DNA from: Acetobacter cibinongensis
GTDB taxonomy: Bacteria; Pseudomonadota; Alphaproteobacteria; Acetobacterales; Acetobacteraceae
Length of the DNA: 64,000 bases
Assembly (NCBI RefSeq): GCF_000963925.1
Contig: NZ_BAMV01000008.1
Span: 1-64,000 of the forward strand
Direction of reading: 5' to 3'
Numbering within the stretch: the stretch's first letter is position 1; each line of letters begins with the position of its first letter. Below are positions 37,447 through 47,649 of this stretch, in pieces. Made by a program: the position numbers and the translations under genes. Below the pieces are notes generated by a model. The model did no database searches. It was given only the letters and a program-made list of their open reading frames with translations, and had not been told where the DNA came from.

Positions 37447-38334
37447 TTACTCGCCTACAAAGTGAGATGCGGCATAGCCCTGTGCAAATAACGCCGTGCG
37501 CAGGGATGTATGGTTGATCTGGGCCGTAATAGCCTGCCGGACAATGGGTTTTGCAAAAAAGGCTAGGCCTAGACCAGCAGCCTTCAGCATAGGCAGGTCG
37601 TTTGCACCATCACCAATAGCCAGCGTTTGTTCCGGGGCAAGGCGATGCTGCTGGGCAAGAGTGGTGAGCAGTTCCAGTTTGGTGTCTGGTCCCAAAATGG
37701 GGTGGCCGGTCCGACCAGTCAGGAAACCCTGTTCTGCCAACAGAGTATTGGCGTGGTTTGTCTGAAAACCGCACAGTTCCGCCACGCGGCTGGTGAAAAA
37801 AGTGAAGCCTCCAGAAACAAGCGCTGTGTAGGCCCCATTGGCCCGCATGGTTTGCACCAGAGTTCTTGCCCCTTCATTCAGCGTCACATCCTGCCATGCT
37901 TTTTCAAGCAGGGAGTCTGGAAGGCCTTTCAGTAGAGCGACACGTTCTTTGAGAGCCGTTGCAAAATCAAGCTCGCCATTCATGGAGCGCGCCGTGATGG
38001 CGGCAATTTTCTCACCAATGCCCGCATGAGTTGCCAGATCGTCCAGCGTCTCGTTGTCGACAATCGTGCTGTCCATGTCCGACACCAACAGCAGTTTGCG
38101 TCGGGCTGCCTGATGTGTCAGGACCGCATCAACCGCTTTTCCTGCCAGTGCATCCAGCAAGGCCGGCAGGCGGCTGGCTGCATCAGCGTTGCAAGGCAGG
38201 TCCACCGCTTCTTCTGGGGATAGAACGGTGTGGGGGTGAGTGCTTTCCATGCACTCGCGTGCCAAAGCAATCGTGGCGGCATCAAGGGTGGTGGTGTCGC
38301 GTTGCGCGACAAGGGTCAGAACGAGGCTCATCAT
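37447..38334 (-). CDS. serB: Phosphoserine phosphatase
   Basis: Last step of serine synthesis. 295 residues from the ATG at 38334 (a second ATG lies at 38331); upstream codons to 38514 run into miaA and are not SerB-like. HAD motif I LLVSDMDSTIVDNE with D86 and D88, motif II LVSGGFTFF, and motif III/IV GDGANDLPMLKAAGLG. The N-terminal 80 residues are an ACT-like regulatory domain. Divergent from miaA with a 28-bp gap. Confidence 0.95.
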   Translation of the reverse strand: MMSLVLTLVAQRDTTTLDAATIALARECMESTHPHTVLSPEEAVDLPCNADAASRLPALLDALAGKAVDAVLTHQAARRKLLLVSDMDSTIVDNETLDDLATHAGIGEKIAAITARSMNGELDFATALKERVALLKGLPDSLLEKAWQDVTLNEGARTLVQTMRANGAYTALVSGGFTFFTSRVAELCGFQTNHANTLLAEQGFLTGRTGHPILGPDTKLELLTTLAQQHRLAPEQTLAIGDGANDLPMLKAAGLGLAFFAKPIVRQAITAQINHTSLRTALFAQGYAASHFVGE

Positions 38335-38362
38335 TTTTAAAGGATGTGACAGGAATACTGGC

Positions 38363-39382
38363 ATGAGGCAAGCAGCAGAGCAGGGTGTCAGCACTGAAAA
38401 ACACGCGCAGCCCGCAGCCCTTATTGTGGCTGGGCCAACCTGTTCGGGTAAATCCGCCCTTGCCCTTATGCTGGCGCAAAAGCTTGCGGGCACGGTTATC
38501 AATGCAGATTCCATGCAGGTCTATGCTGACCTGCCCGTGATAACGGCGCGCCCCACGCCGCAGGATGAGGCATTGGTGCCGCACCGGCTATACGGTGTGC
38601 TGCCTGCGGCCCAGAAAGGGAGTGTTGCCTGGTGGCGGGAACAGGCTCTGGCCGCCATGCAGGAAGCGTGGGATGCCGGCCGCCTGCCTATTTTGTGTGG
38701 CGGGACAGGCATGTATATGCGCGCTCTGACGCACGGTTTGGCGGAAATACCGGAATGCGGTGCAGAGGCACGGCAGGAAGCCCGAGAGTTTGTGGCGCAG
38801 CATGGGCCGGAAGCCCTGCATGTGCGTCTGGCCGAGGTAGACCCGGAGATGGCTGCCCGCCTGAAACCCGCCGACTCCCAGCGTATCAGCCGTGCGTGGG
38901 AGGTTTGGCGCGGCACGGGGCGTAGTCTGGCCTGGTGGCAGCAGCAGCCGGGCCTGCCGCCTGCTCCCTGCCGGTTTGTCGCGGTGCGTCTGCTGCCGCC
39001 CCGGCCGGAGTTGCGGGCGCGCATAGCCCTGCGTTTTGACCATATGATGCAAAATGGTGCGGTGGCGGAGGCGGAAAAACTGCTGGCCCAGAACCTTGAC
39101 CCAGCCTTACCAGCCATGCGTGCACATGGCGTACCCGAACTGGCCGCCTTTCTGCGTGGTGAAATGACCGAGGCAGACGCGGTAGAGCGTGCGGTGCTGG
39201 CCACAGGGCGTTACACCCGCAGGCAGGCCACATGGTTTGCTCACCATGATGTGTCTGAGCCGGGGCTTACATATGATCTTGATATGTGTACGCCGCCAAT
39301 TGAGCAATTTTCGGAAAGAAAACAACACGAAATTATTTCTTTTATTCTTTCCGGGATTGACGCTGAGCGTTTGCTTCCTTAA
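38363..39382 (+). CDS. miaA: tRNA dimethylallyltransferase
   Basis: Adds the isopentenyl group to A37 of tRNAs that read UNN codons. 339 residues from the ATG at 38363 (AGGA upstream). P-loop GPTCSGKS at 24-31, VINADSMQVYADLPVITARP, and GGTGMYMRALTHGL near residue 112. ilvB starts 37 bp after its stop, so the ilv genes may be read from here. Confidence 0.95.
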   Translation: MRQAAEQGVSTEKHAQPAALIVAGPTCSGKSALALMLAQKLAGTVINADSMQVYADLPVITARPTPQDEALVPHRLYGVLPAAQKGSVAWWREQALAAMQEAWDAGRLPILCGGTGMYMRALTHGLAEIPECGAEARQEAREFVAQHGPEALHVRLAEVDPEMAARLKPADSQRISRAWEVWRGTGRSLAWWQQQPGLPPAPCRFVAVRLLPPRPELRARIALRFDHMMQNGAVAEAEKLLAQNLDPALPAMRAHGVPELAAFLRGEMTEADAVERAVLATGRYTRRQATWFAHHDVSEPGLTYDLDMCTPPIEQFSERKQHEIISFILSGIDAERLLP

Positions 39383-39419
39383 AGATGCCGACCAACCCAA
39401 TTTTGGGAGATAGGACGAT

Positions 39420-41234
39420 ATGACACCGAAAACAGCCTCCGCCCCACAGGCCGCACAGACCCTCGCACCTCTTTCTGGTGCAGAAGTCCTTATGCGCGCT
39501 CTTGTCGAGCAGGGCGTAGAGGTTATTTTCGGCTATCCAGGCGGGGCTGTGCTGCCTATTTATGATGCCCTGTTCCGCCAGAAGGAAATTCGGCACATTC
39601 TGGTACGGCACGAGCAGGCAGCCGTTCATGCAGCGGAAGCCTATGCCCGCTCTACCGGTAAGGTTGGTGTTGTTCTGGTGACCAGCGGCCCCGGCGCGAC
39701 CAACGCCGTTACTGGATTGCTGGATGCCCTGATGGATTCCATTCCGCTGGTCTGCTTGTCCGGTCAGGTGCCAACGGCGCTTATCGGGAATGATGCCTTT
39801 CAGGAAGCGGATACAACAGGCATCACCCGGCCTGTCACCAAATATAACTATCTGGTTCGCCGCCCGGAAGATCTGGCCAAAACAGTGCATGAGGCGTTTG
39901 CCATTGCGCGCTCTGGCCGCCCAGGCCCTGTTCTGGTTGACCTGCCAAAAAATATTACCGTGGGGAATGCGCCTTATAAAACGGCGGATCAGGATAAGCC
40001 CCGCACCAGCAAAGTACGGACCGAGCCCGACCGTGATGCCGTGGCAAAAGCCGTTGCCGCCCTGAAGCAGGCGCGCCGTCCGCTGTTTTATACGGGGGGT
40101 GGGGTTATCAACTCCGGCCCGCAGGCCTGTGAAGGGCTGCGTAAGTTTGCACGCCTGACCAACTTCCCGGTGACATCTACCCTGATGGGCCTGGGTGCTT
40201 TCCCCGGAACTGACAAACAGTTTCTTGGCATGTTGGGGATGCACGGAACCTATGAGGCCAATCTGGCCACCCATGGGTGTGATGTGCTGGTTGCCCTCGG
40301 TAGCCGGTTTGATGACCGGGTAACGGGCCGTCTGGATGCGTTCTCGCCCGACTCTTTCAAGATCCATGTTGATATTGACCCCTCCCAGATCAACAAGATC
40401 ATTCATGTTAATCTGCCGATTGTGGGCGATGTTGGCCGCACGATTGAGCTGATGATTGAAGAGTGGGACAAGCAACCCGCGTACGAACACGGTGCAGAGC
40501 TGGAGGCCTGGTGGCAGCAGATTGAAGCCTGGCGTGCGCTGGACTGCCTGCGCTTCAAGCAGGATCAGGCGGCTGATGCGGTTATTAAGCCACAGCAGGC
40601 CATCCAGCGCATTTACGAGTTGGCGCTTGAAACCGGGCGTGACACCTACGTCTCGACCGAGGTGGGACAGCACCAGATGTGGGCTGCGCAGTATTTCAAG
40701 TTTGATGCGCCCAACCGTTGGCTGACCTCTGGTGGTCTTGGCACCATGGGTTATGGCTTGCCCGCAGCCGTTGGGGCTCAGGTTGCGCATCCGGATGCTC
40801 TGGTGCTGGATGTTGCCGGTGAGGCCTCAACCCTGATGAACATTCAGGAACTGGGCACCATTGCGCAATACCGGCTGCCGGTAAAACTGTTCATCATCAA
40901 CAACCATTATATGGGCATGGTACGCCAGTGGCAGGAACTGCTGCATGGCTCACGCTATTCCGAAAGTTATAGTGATGCCCTGCCAGATTTCATCAAGCTG
41001 GCAGAAAGCTTTCATGCCAAAGGTCTGCGTGCCACGCGTCTGGATGAACTGGATGGCGTTATTCGTGAGGCACTGGCACATGATGGCCCGGTGGTAGTTG
41101 ACCTGTGCGTGGCCGAAGGCGAAAACTGCTTTCCCATGATCCCGTCCGGGGCAGCCCACAATGAGATGATTTTGGGGCCAGAGCAGGAAGAGCGCGGCGC
41201 GGAAGTAACGCGTGAAGGGATGATGCTGGTTTAA
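39420..41234 (+). CDS. ilvB: Acetolactate synthase large subunit
   Basis: First common step of branched-chain amino acid synthesis. 604 residues, TPP enzyme: catalytic Glu65 in LVRHEQAAVHAAE, VTSGPGATNAVTG, the central FAD-binding domain, and a TPP/Mg segment reading AGEAS with NN about 28 residues later. Many homologues have GDGS there, and I take AGEAS as a group feature. First gene of ilvB-N-C. Confidence 0.96.
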   Translation: MTPKTASAPQAAQTLAPLSGAEVLMRALVEQGVEVIFGYPGGAVLPIYDALFRQKEIRHILVRHEQAAVHAAEAYARSTGKVGVVLVTSGPGATNAVTGLLDALMDSIPLVCLSGQVPTALIGNDAFQEADTTGITRPVTKYNYLVRRPEDLAKTVHEAFAIARSGRPGPVLVDLPKNITVGNAPYKTADQDKPRTSKVRTEPDRDAVAKAVAALKQARRPLFYTGGGVINSGPQACEGLRKFARLTNFPVTSTLMGLGAFPGTDKQFLGMLGMHGTYEANLATHGCDVLVALGSRFDDRVTGRLDAFSPDSFKIHVDIDPSQINKIIHVNLPIVGDVGRTIELMIEEWDKQPAYEHGAELEAWWQQIEAWRALDCLRFKQDQAADAVIKPQQAIQRIYELALETGRDTYVSTEVGQHQMWAAQYFKFDAPNRWLTSGGLGTMGYGLPAAVGAQVAHPDALVLDVAGEASTLMNIQELGTIAQYRLPVKLFIINNHYMGMVRQWQELLHGSRYSESYSDALPDFIKLAESFHAKGLRATRLDELDGVIREALAHDGPVVVDLCVAEGENCFPMIPSGAAHNEMILGPEQEERGAEVTREGMMLV

Positions 41235-41258
41235 GCAGCATCTCTCAACAAGTCCGTG

Positions 41259-41280
41259 GCGTGGCAACACGCTGTTTTTA
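41259..41280 (+). terminator. Weak hairpin between ilvB and ilvN
   Basis: GCGTG 41259-41263 and CACGC 41268-41272 with a GCAA loop are followed by TGTTTTTA. It is short, so at most partial termination or processing between the two subunit genes. Confidence 0.35.
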
Positions 41281-41305
41281 AAGCGTGAGTTCAGGAAGTT
41301 TTACA

Positions 41306-41824
41306 ATGCAGCAGGAAGCTCCCGGTTCTGCGGTTATCTCCCTTCTGGTCGATAACGAAAGTGGTGCGCTGGCCCGCATTATTGGCCTGTTTTCTGGCCG
41401 CGGATACAATATCCGCAGTCTGACCGTGGCCCCGGTGGATGAGCATGGCCTCGTCTCCCGCGTGAATATCGTGACCACCGGCACACTGGCGGATATCCGC
41501 CAGATCAAGGCGCAGATTGAACGGCTTACCCCGGTCTCCCGCGCGGTGGACCTGTCCTCCGCCGGGCCGCATGTTGCGCGTGAAATGGCGCTCATCAAGG
41601 TTGTGTCCTCCGGTGAACCCCGGACAGAGGCGCTGCGTATTGCAGATGCCTTCCGGGCGCGGGCAGTGGACACCACAGCCACTTCTTTTGTGTTTGAACT
41701 GACCGGTTCAAGCGACAAGCTAGACAGTTTCATCGAGCTGATGCGTCCGCTCGGGTTGGCCGAAGTCTCCCGCACGGGGATAGCCGCCATATGCCGTGGA
41801 CCGCAGACGATTCAGACCCCCTGA
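41306..41824 (+). CDS. ilvN: Acetolactate synthase small (regulatory) subunit
   Basis: 172 residues from the ATG at 41306 (CAGGAAG about 7 bases upstream; an upstream in-frame GTG at 41285 is less likely). N-terminal ACT domain (VISLLVDNESGALARIIGLFSGRGYNIRSLTV) binds valine for feedback inhibition; the C-terminal ALS_ss domain includes REMALIKV. It follows ilvB, its catalytic partner. Confidence 0.96.
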   Translation: MQQEAPGSAVISLLVDNESGALARIIGLFSGRGYNIRSLTVAPVDEHGLVSRVNIVTTGTLADIRQIKAQIERLTPVSRAVDLSSAGPHVAREMALIKVVSSGEPRTEALRIADAFRARAVDTTATSFVFELTGSSDKLDSFIELMRPLGLAEVSRTGIAAICRGPQTIQTP

Positions 41825-41830
41825 CGGTGA

Positions 41831-42895
<1,065 letters not shown>

Positions 42896-42918
42896 TCTGG
42901 TTTGCCAGACTGGTCTGC

Positions 42919-42953
42919 AAAGCCCTGCCGTGTAACGCGGCAGGGCTTTTTTT
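42919..42953 (+). terminator. Intrinsic terminator of the ilv operon
   Basis: AAAGCCCTGCCG (42919-42930) and CGGCAGGGCTTT (42938-42949) pair perfectly with a 7-nt loop, continuing into a T run. Confidence 0.95.
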
Positions 42954-43028
42954 GTTTTTGCCTTGCTACAAAAGCGTGCAGGCTCTCTGATAGGCAAAGG
43001 CAGCAATAAAAAGGGGCGAGCGTCTGGC

Positions 43029-44009
43029 ATGAGTGGTTTTGTTGTGACCTACGAGGATGTTGAGCGTGCAGCCAAGCAGATAGAGGGTGTGGCGGTGCGC
43101 ACTCCGTTGCTGGAGTTTGCAGCGTTAAATGCCCGTGTAGGGCAAAGAGTGCTCGTAAAGTTTGAAGGGGCTCAGCGCACCGGGTCCTTCAAGTTCCGGG
43201 GGGCCTATAACAGGTTATCCCGTTTAACAGAGCAGGAGAGGAAGGCCGGTGTTGTTGCATGGTCTTCCGGTAATCATGCACAAGGTGTTGCAGCGGCGAC
43301 CCAATTGCTTGCTATGCCCGCAGCCATTGTTATGCCTGCCGATGCACCGACTATTAAAATAGCCAATACGCGCGCCTACGGGGCGGAGGTTGTGCTTTAT
43401 GATCGGTACACCCAGTCACGGGAAGAGATAGCCACAAAGCTTGCACAGCAGCGTGGTGCTGTTCTGGTACCATCGTTTGATGACCCGCATATCATAGCCG
43501 GGCAGGGCACTGTCGGGCTTGAGATACTGCAACAAAGTGCAGCACTTGGCGCTGAGGTTGACCGGGTTCTGGTGTGTTGTGGGGGAGGTGGTCTGCTGGC
43601 TGGTACAGCTACGGCCATTAAGGCAAGTCGCCCGGAAATCAAACTCTATAGCGCGGAGCCAGCAGACTTTGATGATACGGCCCGGTCCCTGCAAACGGGT
43701 CAACGCGAGCACGTAAAGGCAGGCGCGCAGTCCATCTGTGATGCCTTGCAAGCCCCGTCTCCGGGTAAGTTGACGTTCCCCATTAATCAGGCGCTTGTCA
43801 GTGGTGGCCTGACTGTTACGGATGATGAGGTAAGGTCCGCAATCCGCTTTGCTTTTGCGAACATGAAGCTTGTGGTTGAACCCGGCGGTGCGGTGGCTCT
43901 GGCAGCCGTGCTGGCGGCTAAACTGCCAGTTTCCGAGAAAGTGTGCGCTATCGTTGTTTCTGGTGCCAATGTTGATCCCAGCTTTTATGCCGCGCTCTTG
44001 ATGGACTAG
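43029..44009 (+). CDS. Threonine/serine dehydratase (PLP fold type II)
   Basis: 326 residues from the ATG at 43029. PLP Lys55 in RTGSFKFRGAY, SSGNHAQGVA near residue 82 and the glycine loop CCGGGGLLAGT near 182. No C-terminal ACT regulatory domain, so it is the catabolic or serine-racemase-like form rather than full IlvA. Downstream of the ilv operon but separated by its terminator; it could supply 2-oxobutanoate for isoleucine. Confidence 0.88.
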   Translation: MSGFVVTYEDVERAAKQIEGVAVRTPLLEFAALNARVGQRVLVKFEGAQRTGSFKFRGAYNRLSRLTEQERKAGVVAWSSGNHAQGVAAATQLLAMPAAIVMPADAPTIKIANTRAYGAEVVLYDRYTQSREEIATKLAQQRGAVLVPSFDDPHIIAGQGTVGLEILQQSAALGAEVDRVLVCCGGGGLLAGTATAIKASRPEIKLYSAEPADFDDTARSLQTGQREHVKAGAQSICDALQAPSPGKLTFPINQALVSGGLTVTDDEVRSAIRFAFANMKLVVEPGGAVALAAVLAAKLPVSEKVCAIVVSGANVDPSFYAALLMD

Positions 44010-44182
44010 GTATACGCGTGCCTTCAACAGGTGCTGTGGCGGAAGAGCGTAATAAGATCACATTTTGGTGTAATGCATCTTGTGAGCATCATGCGCGTTG
44101 GGGAATGTGTGTCACAGCGATAGAGTGCAATTCATACTCATTCTCTCTAGACTTAAGCTTTCTATGAAAAGGACAGAAAACA
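44010..44182 (+). promoter_or_regulatory. sodC upstream region
   Basis: 173 bp. A possible -35 TTGGGG (44098-44103) and -10 TAGAGT (44121-44126) are spaced by 17 bp, followed by TGCAATTCATACTCATTCTC (44126-44145), which loosely resembles an iron-regulator half-site. AAAGGACAG precedes the ATG at 44183. All weak calls. Confidence 0.3.
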
Positions 44183-44710
44183 ATGCGAGCACGCTTCACG
44201 CAGGTAGCAGCACTGGCAGTCGGTGCACTGCTTCTTCCCACTCTGGCATGTGCGGCAACAGCAGGCGGAGACCTGCTGGGGCAGGATGGTGCGTCTCATG
44301 GTCATGTTGAGGTTACGGCAGCGCCCAAAGGCGTTATTGTGCGCGTAGAAGCCAAAGGTCTGACGCCGGGCTGGCACGGTGTGCATTTTCATGAAAAAGG
44401 CAGCTGTGAAGCCCCAAAATTCACAAGTGCAGGCGGCCATGTTCATACGGTTAAACCTGTAACGCATGGCTTTCTGAACGAAAAAGCCAATGACTCAGGT
44501 GACCTGCCAAATATTTACGTGGCGGCAGATGGAACGGCTACTGTGGAACTCTATTCCACGCTCGTTGGCCTCAACGCAGAATCCACTGTAAAGCCTGCTC
44601 TGCTGGATGCGGACGGTGCCAGCCTGGTGATTCACGCTAACCCGGATGATTACAAATCTCAGCCCATTGGTGGCGCGGGTGATCGCGTGGCCTGCGCTGT
44701 TCTGAAGTAA
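44183..44710 (+). CDS. sodC: Exported Cu/Zn superoxide dismutase family protein
   Basis: 175 residues with a Sec signal (VAALAVGALLLPTLACA). Copper ligands H68, H70 (GVHFH), bridging H86 (GGH) and H151 (LVIHANPDD) are present, as are the disulfide Cys75/Cys171 and the active-site Arg168. Of the zinc ligands, H95 (THG) and D107 (GDLPN) are kept, but the third His (three residues before the GD Asp) is D104. Activity as an SOD is likely but metal handling may differ. Periplasmic. Confidence 0.85.
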   Translation: MRARFTQVAALAVGALLLPTLACAATAGGDLLGQDGASHGHVEVTAAPKGVIVRVEAKGLTPGWHGVHFHEKGSCEAPKFTSAGGHVHTVKPVTHGFLNEKANDSGDLPNIYVAADGTATVELYSTLVGLNAESTVKPALLDADGASLVIHANPDDYKSQPIGGAGDRVACAVLK

Positions 44711-44735
44711 GTTTTTCCGAGCATAGCGGGAGAGG

Positions 44736-44769
44736 GGGAGTGCCACAGATCGTGGCACTCCCTTTTTTT
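44736..44769 (+). terminator. Intrinsic terminator of sodC
   Basis: GGGAGTGCCAC (44736-44746) and GTGGCACTCCC (44752-44762) pair perfectly around a 5-nt loop; seven T follow. The T run ends in the stop codon of the convergent phosphatase gene. Confidence 0.95.
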
Positions 44770-46051
44770 ATGGAAGTGACGGTATTGTTTTGCCCAGCAG
44801 AATACTTGCCTCGCTCGGGCGCCATTCTCCGGTATTCTCATCGCGGCCCTGTAACACAAGGCGGGGTGCCTCAAGTGTTTGCATTTCTGCTGCCTCCTTT
44901 AAAAAAGGCATCATGGCATCGGACTGTTTGCGGTTTACTAGGCAGCATAAAGGGGTTTCGGGAAACGCTTTAATAAGGTCTGCCGTACTGTCTTCGCCCG
45001 CAAAAATCATCAGTGGTGGCCCCTCGCGCTTCGTGACCATATAGCGTTTGATAATTGCTGTTTTGCCGCGCTCATACGGGAATGGATGGTCAACGGCTTC
45101 TATTGGCTGAAGCACCTTTTTATGTGTTTCAAGGCGTGCGCCAAAAATATGCTCACGCGGAATATTGTAGCCGTATTCGGATGATGTCGCAAAAATTGCT
45201 GTGCATTCTTCTAAGGATGACGTGCAGATAACCGGGTCTATGCCGTGCTCCTGCATAATCTGGAACAGGTCGGCTATTTCAGGGGTCAAGCGCAGGCTCT
45301 GGGTCACTGTTACGGCTACAGCGCCACCTTTGCCAGCGCGTTCAGTGGGGCAACGCCATGTTATGGTGTCAATGGACTGGCCGAGATAGAATTCGTTGGC
45401 AGCCCGTGCCATGGCGACAATATCGGTCAGGGTTTGCCCCGCAGCCAGACTTACCAGCCAGCGTTGTGCAACCTCTCCCCCATGGGTGGCGCGTAGCATG
45501 TGGTGGTAGAATGCCATGCGCGCCCGGAAGGCCAGCAGCGTGGGGTCCTGCAACAATTCTTCACGCGGCAGCGGGTGAGGGCGGTGGCCGTAGCGCGCGA
45601 GCAGCGCCCTGTAATCTTCCAGAATATCCTGCACCAGCGCGTGCAGGCTCAAGGGTTTGCCCTCTATTGTTGTAAACGGAGCAGGCAGCGTCTGGTTGGG
45701 GCTATGAGCGTGCAGCAGGGCCTGAAATTCATGGGCTGGCAGCAAAAATGCAAAATGCTCCAGCATGTAATGGAAAAGCGTAAACTGAACATTGCCGACT
45801 ATGGCTGTTTCATCCCAGTCAAACACCACGTAGGGGCGCTGGGTGGAGGAATAGGAGCGGGAATACTGGCCGTGGGCCGTTAAAAGAGCCTGAATAGCCG
45901 CCCGTGTTTTTGGTGCCCACTTCAGGGTTTCCAGTGTTGGAGGCGGTAGGTCTGAGGGGTCATAGTTATGAGCATAGGCACGCACTGCGGGTGTGGTAAC
46001 CAGAGCAGCAAGCCCGAGGCTGAAGGAACGGCGTGTCAGAAACAAGGGCAT
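44768..46051 (-). CDS. Tat-exported HAD-superfamily phosphatase
   Basis: 427 residues. A twin-arginine signal (LTRRSFSLGLAALVTTPAVRA) is followed by HAD motif I YVVFDWDETAIVGN (D78, D80) and a late motif IV segment (MIFAGEDSTADLIKAF). The layout resembles phosphorylcholine phosphatase-type HAD enzymes, which would release phosphate from a periplasmic ester; substrate is not shown by sequence. Upstream lies a 160-bp gap containing the gltX terminator. Confidence 0.8.
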   Translation of the reverse strand: MPLFLTRRSFSLGLAALVTTPAVRAYAHNYDPSDLPPPTLETLKWAPKTRAAIQALLTAHGQYSRSYSSTQRPYVVFDWDETAIVGNVQFTLFHYMLEHFAFLLPAHEFQALLHAHSPNQTLPAPFTTIEGKPLSLHALVQDILEDYRALLARYGHRPHPLPREELLQDPTLLAFRARMAFYHHMLRATHGGEVAQRWLVSLAAGQTLTDIVAMARAANEFYLGQSIDTITWRCPTERAGKGGAVAVTVTQSLRLTPEIADLFQIMQEHGIDPVICTSSLEECTAIFATSSEYGYNIPREHIFGARLETHKKVLQPIEAVDHPFPYERGKTAIIKRYMVTKREGPPLMIFAGEDSTADLIKAFPETPLCCLVNRKQSDAMMPFLKEAAEMQTLEAPRLVLQGRDENTGEWRPSEASILLGKTIPSLP

Positions 46052-46162
46052 GATCGGCCTATGGCTGATGGTGAAGCGAAGAACGATGCCTGATTGATCT
46101 ACTGAAGAAGCGACCGCAGTGTGTGAAATTTTTCTGATAATTTAAAGAGAAAGCGGCAGAAA

Positions 46163-46204
46163 TAAAAAACCTGAAAAACGCTGCTTGGGCGCTTTTCAGG
46201 TTTT
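46163..46204 (-). terminator. Intrinsic terminator of gltX
   Basis: On the minus strand AAAACCTGAAAA and TTTTCAGGTTTT (46193-46204 and 46166-46177) pair, extended by CGC/GCG, and a T-rich run follows. It lies just after the gltX stop. Confidence 0.88.
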
Positions 46205-46211
46205 GAAGATG

Positions 46212-47549
46212 TCAGGCTGCGGAACCCGGCACAAGGCGGGAGAGCACCCGAGTTCTGCCCATAAGGGGCAACAGGTCACGCAGTTCCGGCCCATGCTCCT
46301 CGCCAGTCAGGGCAAGGCGTAGGGGGAGGAAAAGAGCCTTGCCAGACTTGCCTGTTTTCTCTTTCAGGGCAGCCGTCCATGTTTTCCAGGTTGTTGTGTC
46401 CCACGGTTCTGCTGGCAGCAGGGCGGCGGCTTCTTTCAGGAACGTGTCAGTCCCTTCTTCTTCTGCCGGGGGCACAATGTCACCATACACAACCGTAAAC
46501 CAGAGTTTGGCTTCAGACAGCATATCAATATTGGTGCGGATGGCGTGCCAGAAGTCTTCTGTCGCACCTTCAGGCAGGCGGTCAGCAACCGCAGTAAAGG
46601 GCTGTTGGCCTAGCAGTTTGTGGTTCAGTCCCAGCAACTGGCGCGTATCAAACCGTGCGGCAGATTTTGAAATATGGGAGATGTCGTACAGTTTTGCCTG
46701 CTCATCAAACGGGACCAGCACGGGGTCATCAGAGCTGCCAAGGCGGGCCAGATAGGCCACCAGTGCTTCGGCTTCAACCCCGTCCTGCCGCAGGGTGCGC
46801 AGGGACATGGCATCAAACCGCTTGGACAGCTTGCCACCATTTTCGTCCAGCAGGAGCGGCAGATGCGCAAACCGGAAATGGTCCGGATGCGCGCCAAGGG
46901 CTTCGGCAATGTCAATTTGCACGCCGGTGTTTGTAACGTGGTCTTCCCCACGGATAATGTGGGTGATGCCTGTTTCCAGATCATCCACAACGGAGGCAAG
47001 GGTGTAGAGCACTGTGCCATCGGTCCGTACCAGTACCGGGTCCGACACGGATGGCAGTTTGACCTGACAGTTGCCCATCACCAGATCACGCCACTGGATA
47101 ATGCGGTCTGAAAGGCGGAAGCGCCAGTAAGGTACCTTGCCGTTGGCTTCTGCCTGCCTACGCTGCTCCGGGGTCATTTTCAGCATGGCGCGGTCATAAA
47201 CCGGGGCACGGCGCTGGCGGATTTGTGTTTCACGTTTGGCAGCAAGCTCATGCTCGCTTTCAAAACAGGGGTACAGGCGGCCTGTGGCCTTCAGTTTTTC
47301 AATGGCTGCGGCGTAGCGGTCCAGCCGTTCTGTCTGGCGGAACGTTTCCCCCCAGCTAATGCCAAGCCAGTTCAGATCTGTCCGGATGGCCTCAACGTGG
47401 CTTTCCTTCGAGCGGCCCGTGTCCGTGTCATCAATGCGCAGTTGGAAGGTGCCGCCGTTACGGGCTGCAAAAAGAGCATTGGCAATAGCAAGGCGGGCAT
47501 TACCGACATGCAGCATACCGGTGGGGCTGGGCGCGAACCGAAGTTTCAT
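46212..47549 (-). CDS. gltX: Glutamate--tRNA ligase
   Basis: Charges tRNA-Glu (and often tRNA-Gln for later amidation). 445 residues, on the short side. Class I signatures: HIGH variant HVGN at 14-17 (APSPTGMLHVGNARLA) and KMSKS variant KLSKR at 240-244, the second of the two forms usually found side by side in alphaproteobacterial genomes. The anticodon-binding C-terminus is degenerate in the usual way. Confidence 0.94.
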   Translation of the reverse strand: MKLRFAPSPTGMLHVGNARLAIANALFAARNGGTFQLRIDDTDTGRSKESHVEAIRTDLNWLGISWGETFRQTERLDRYAAAIEKLKATGRLYPCFESEHELAAKRETQIRQRRAPVYDRAMLKMTPEQRRQAEANGKVPYWRFRLSDRIIQWRDLVMGNCQVKLPSVSDPVLVRTDGTVLYTLASVVDDLETGITHIIRGEDHVTNTGVQIDIAEALGAHPDHFRFAHLPLLLDENGGKLSKRFDAMSLRTLRQDGVEAEALVAYLARLGSSDDPVLVPFDEQAKLYDISHISKSAARFDTRQLLGLNHKLLGQQPFTAVADRLPEGATEDFWHAIRTNIDMLSEAKLWFTVVYGDIVPPAEEEGTDTFLKEAAALLPAEPWDTTTWKTWTAALKEKTGKSGKALFLPLRLALTGEEHGPELRDLLPLMGRTRVLSRLVPGSAA

Positions 47550-47611
47550 GAAATCTCTATATTAGTCAGAAGGGTCATAGTCTCAGGAGAGCATTAGCGC
47601 ATTTTGGCACT

Positions 47612-47640
47612 AAAAAGAACGCCCCGCATTTGGCGGGGCG
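47612..47640 (-). terminator. Intrinsic terminator of the NAPRTase/acidic protein operon
   Basis: CGCCCCGC (47620-47627) and GCGGGGCG (47633-47640) pair with a 5-nt loop; on the minus strand a TTCTTTTTA run follows. Confidence 0.88.
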
Positions 47641-47649
47641 GCACTTTAT

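Noticed and set aside
39342-40790. 482-codon minus-strand frame over ilvB
   Set aside because: Antisense shadow of a highly conserved gene; no recognisable domain.
44126-44145. Fur/Mur-like box upstream of sodC
   Set aside because: Only a loose match to half-sites without a clear palindrome; too weak to report as an operator.
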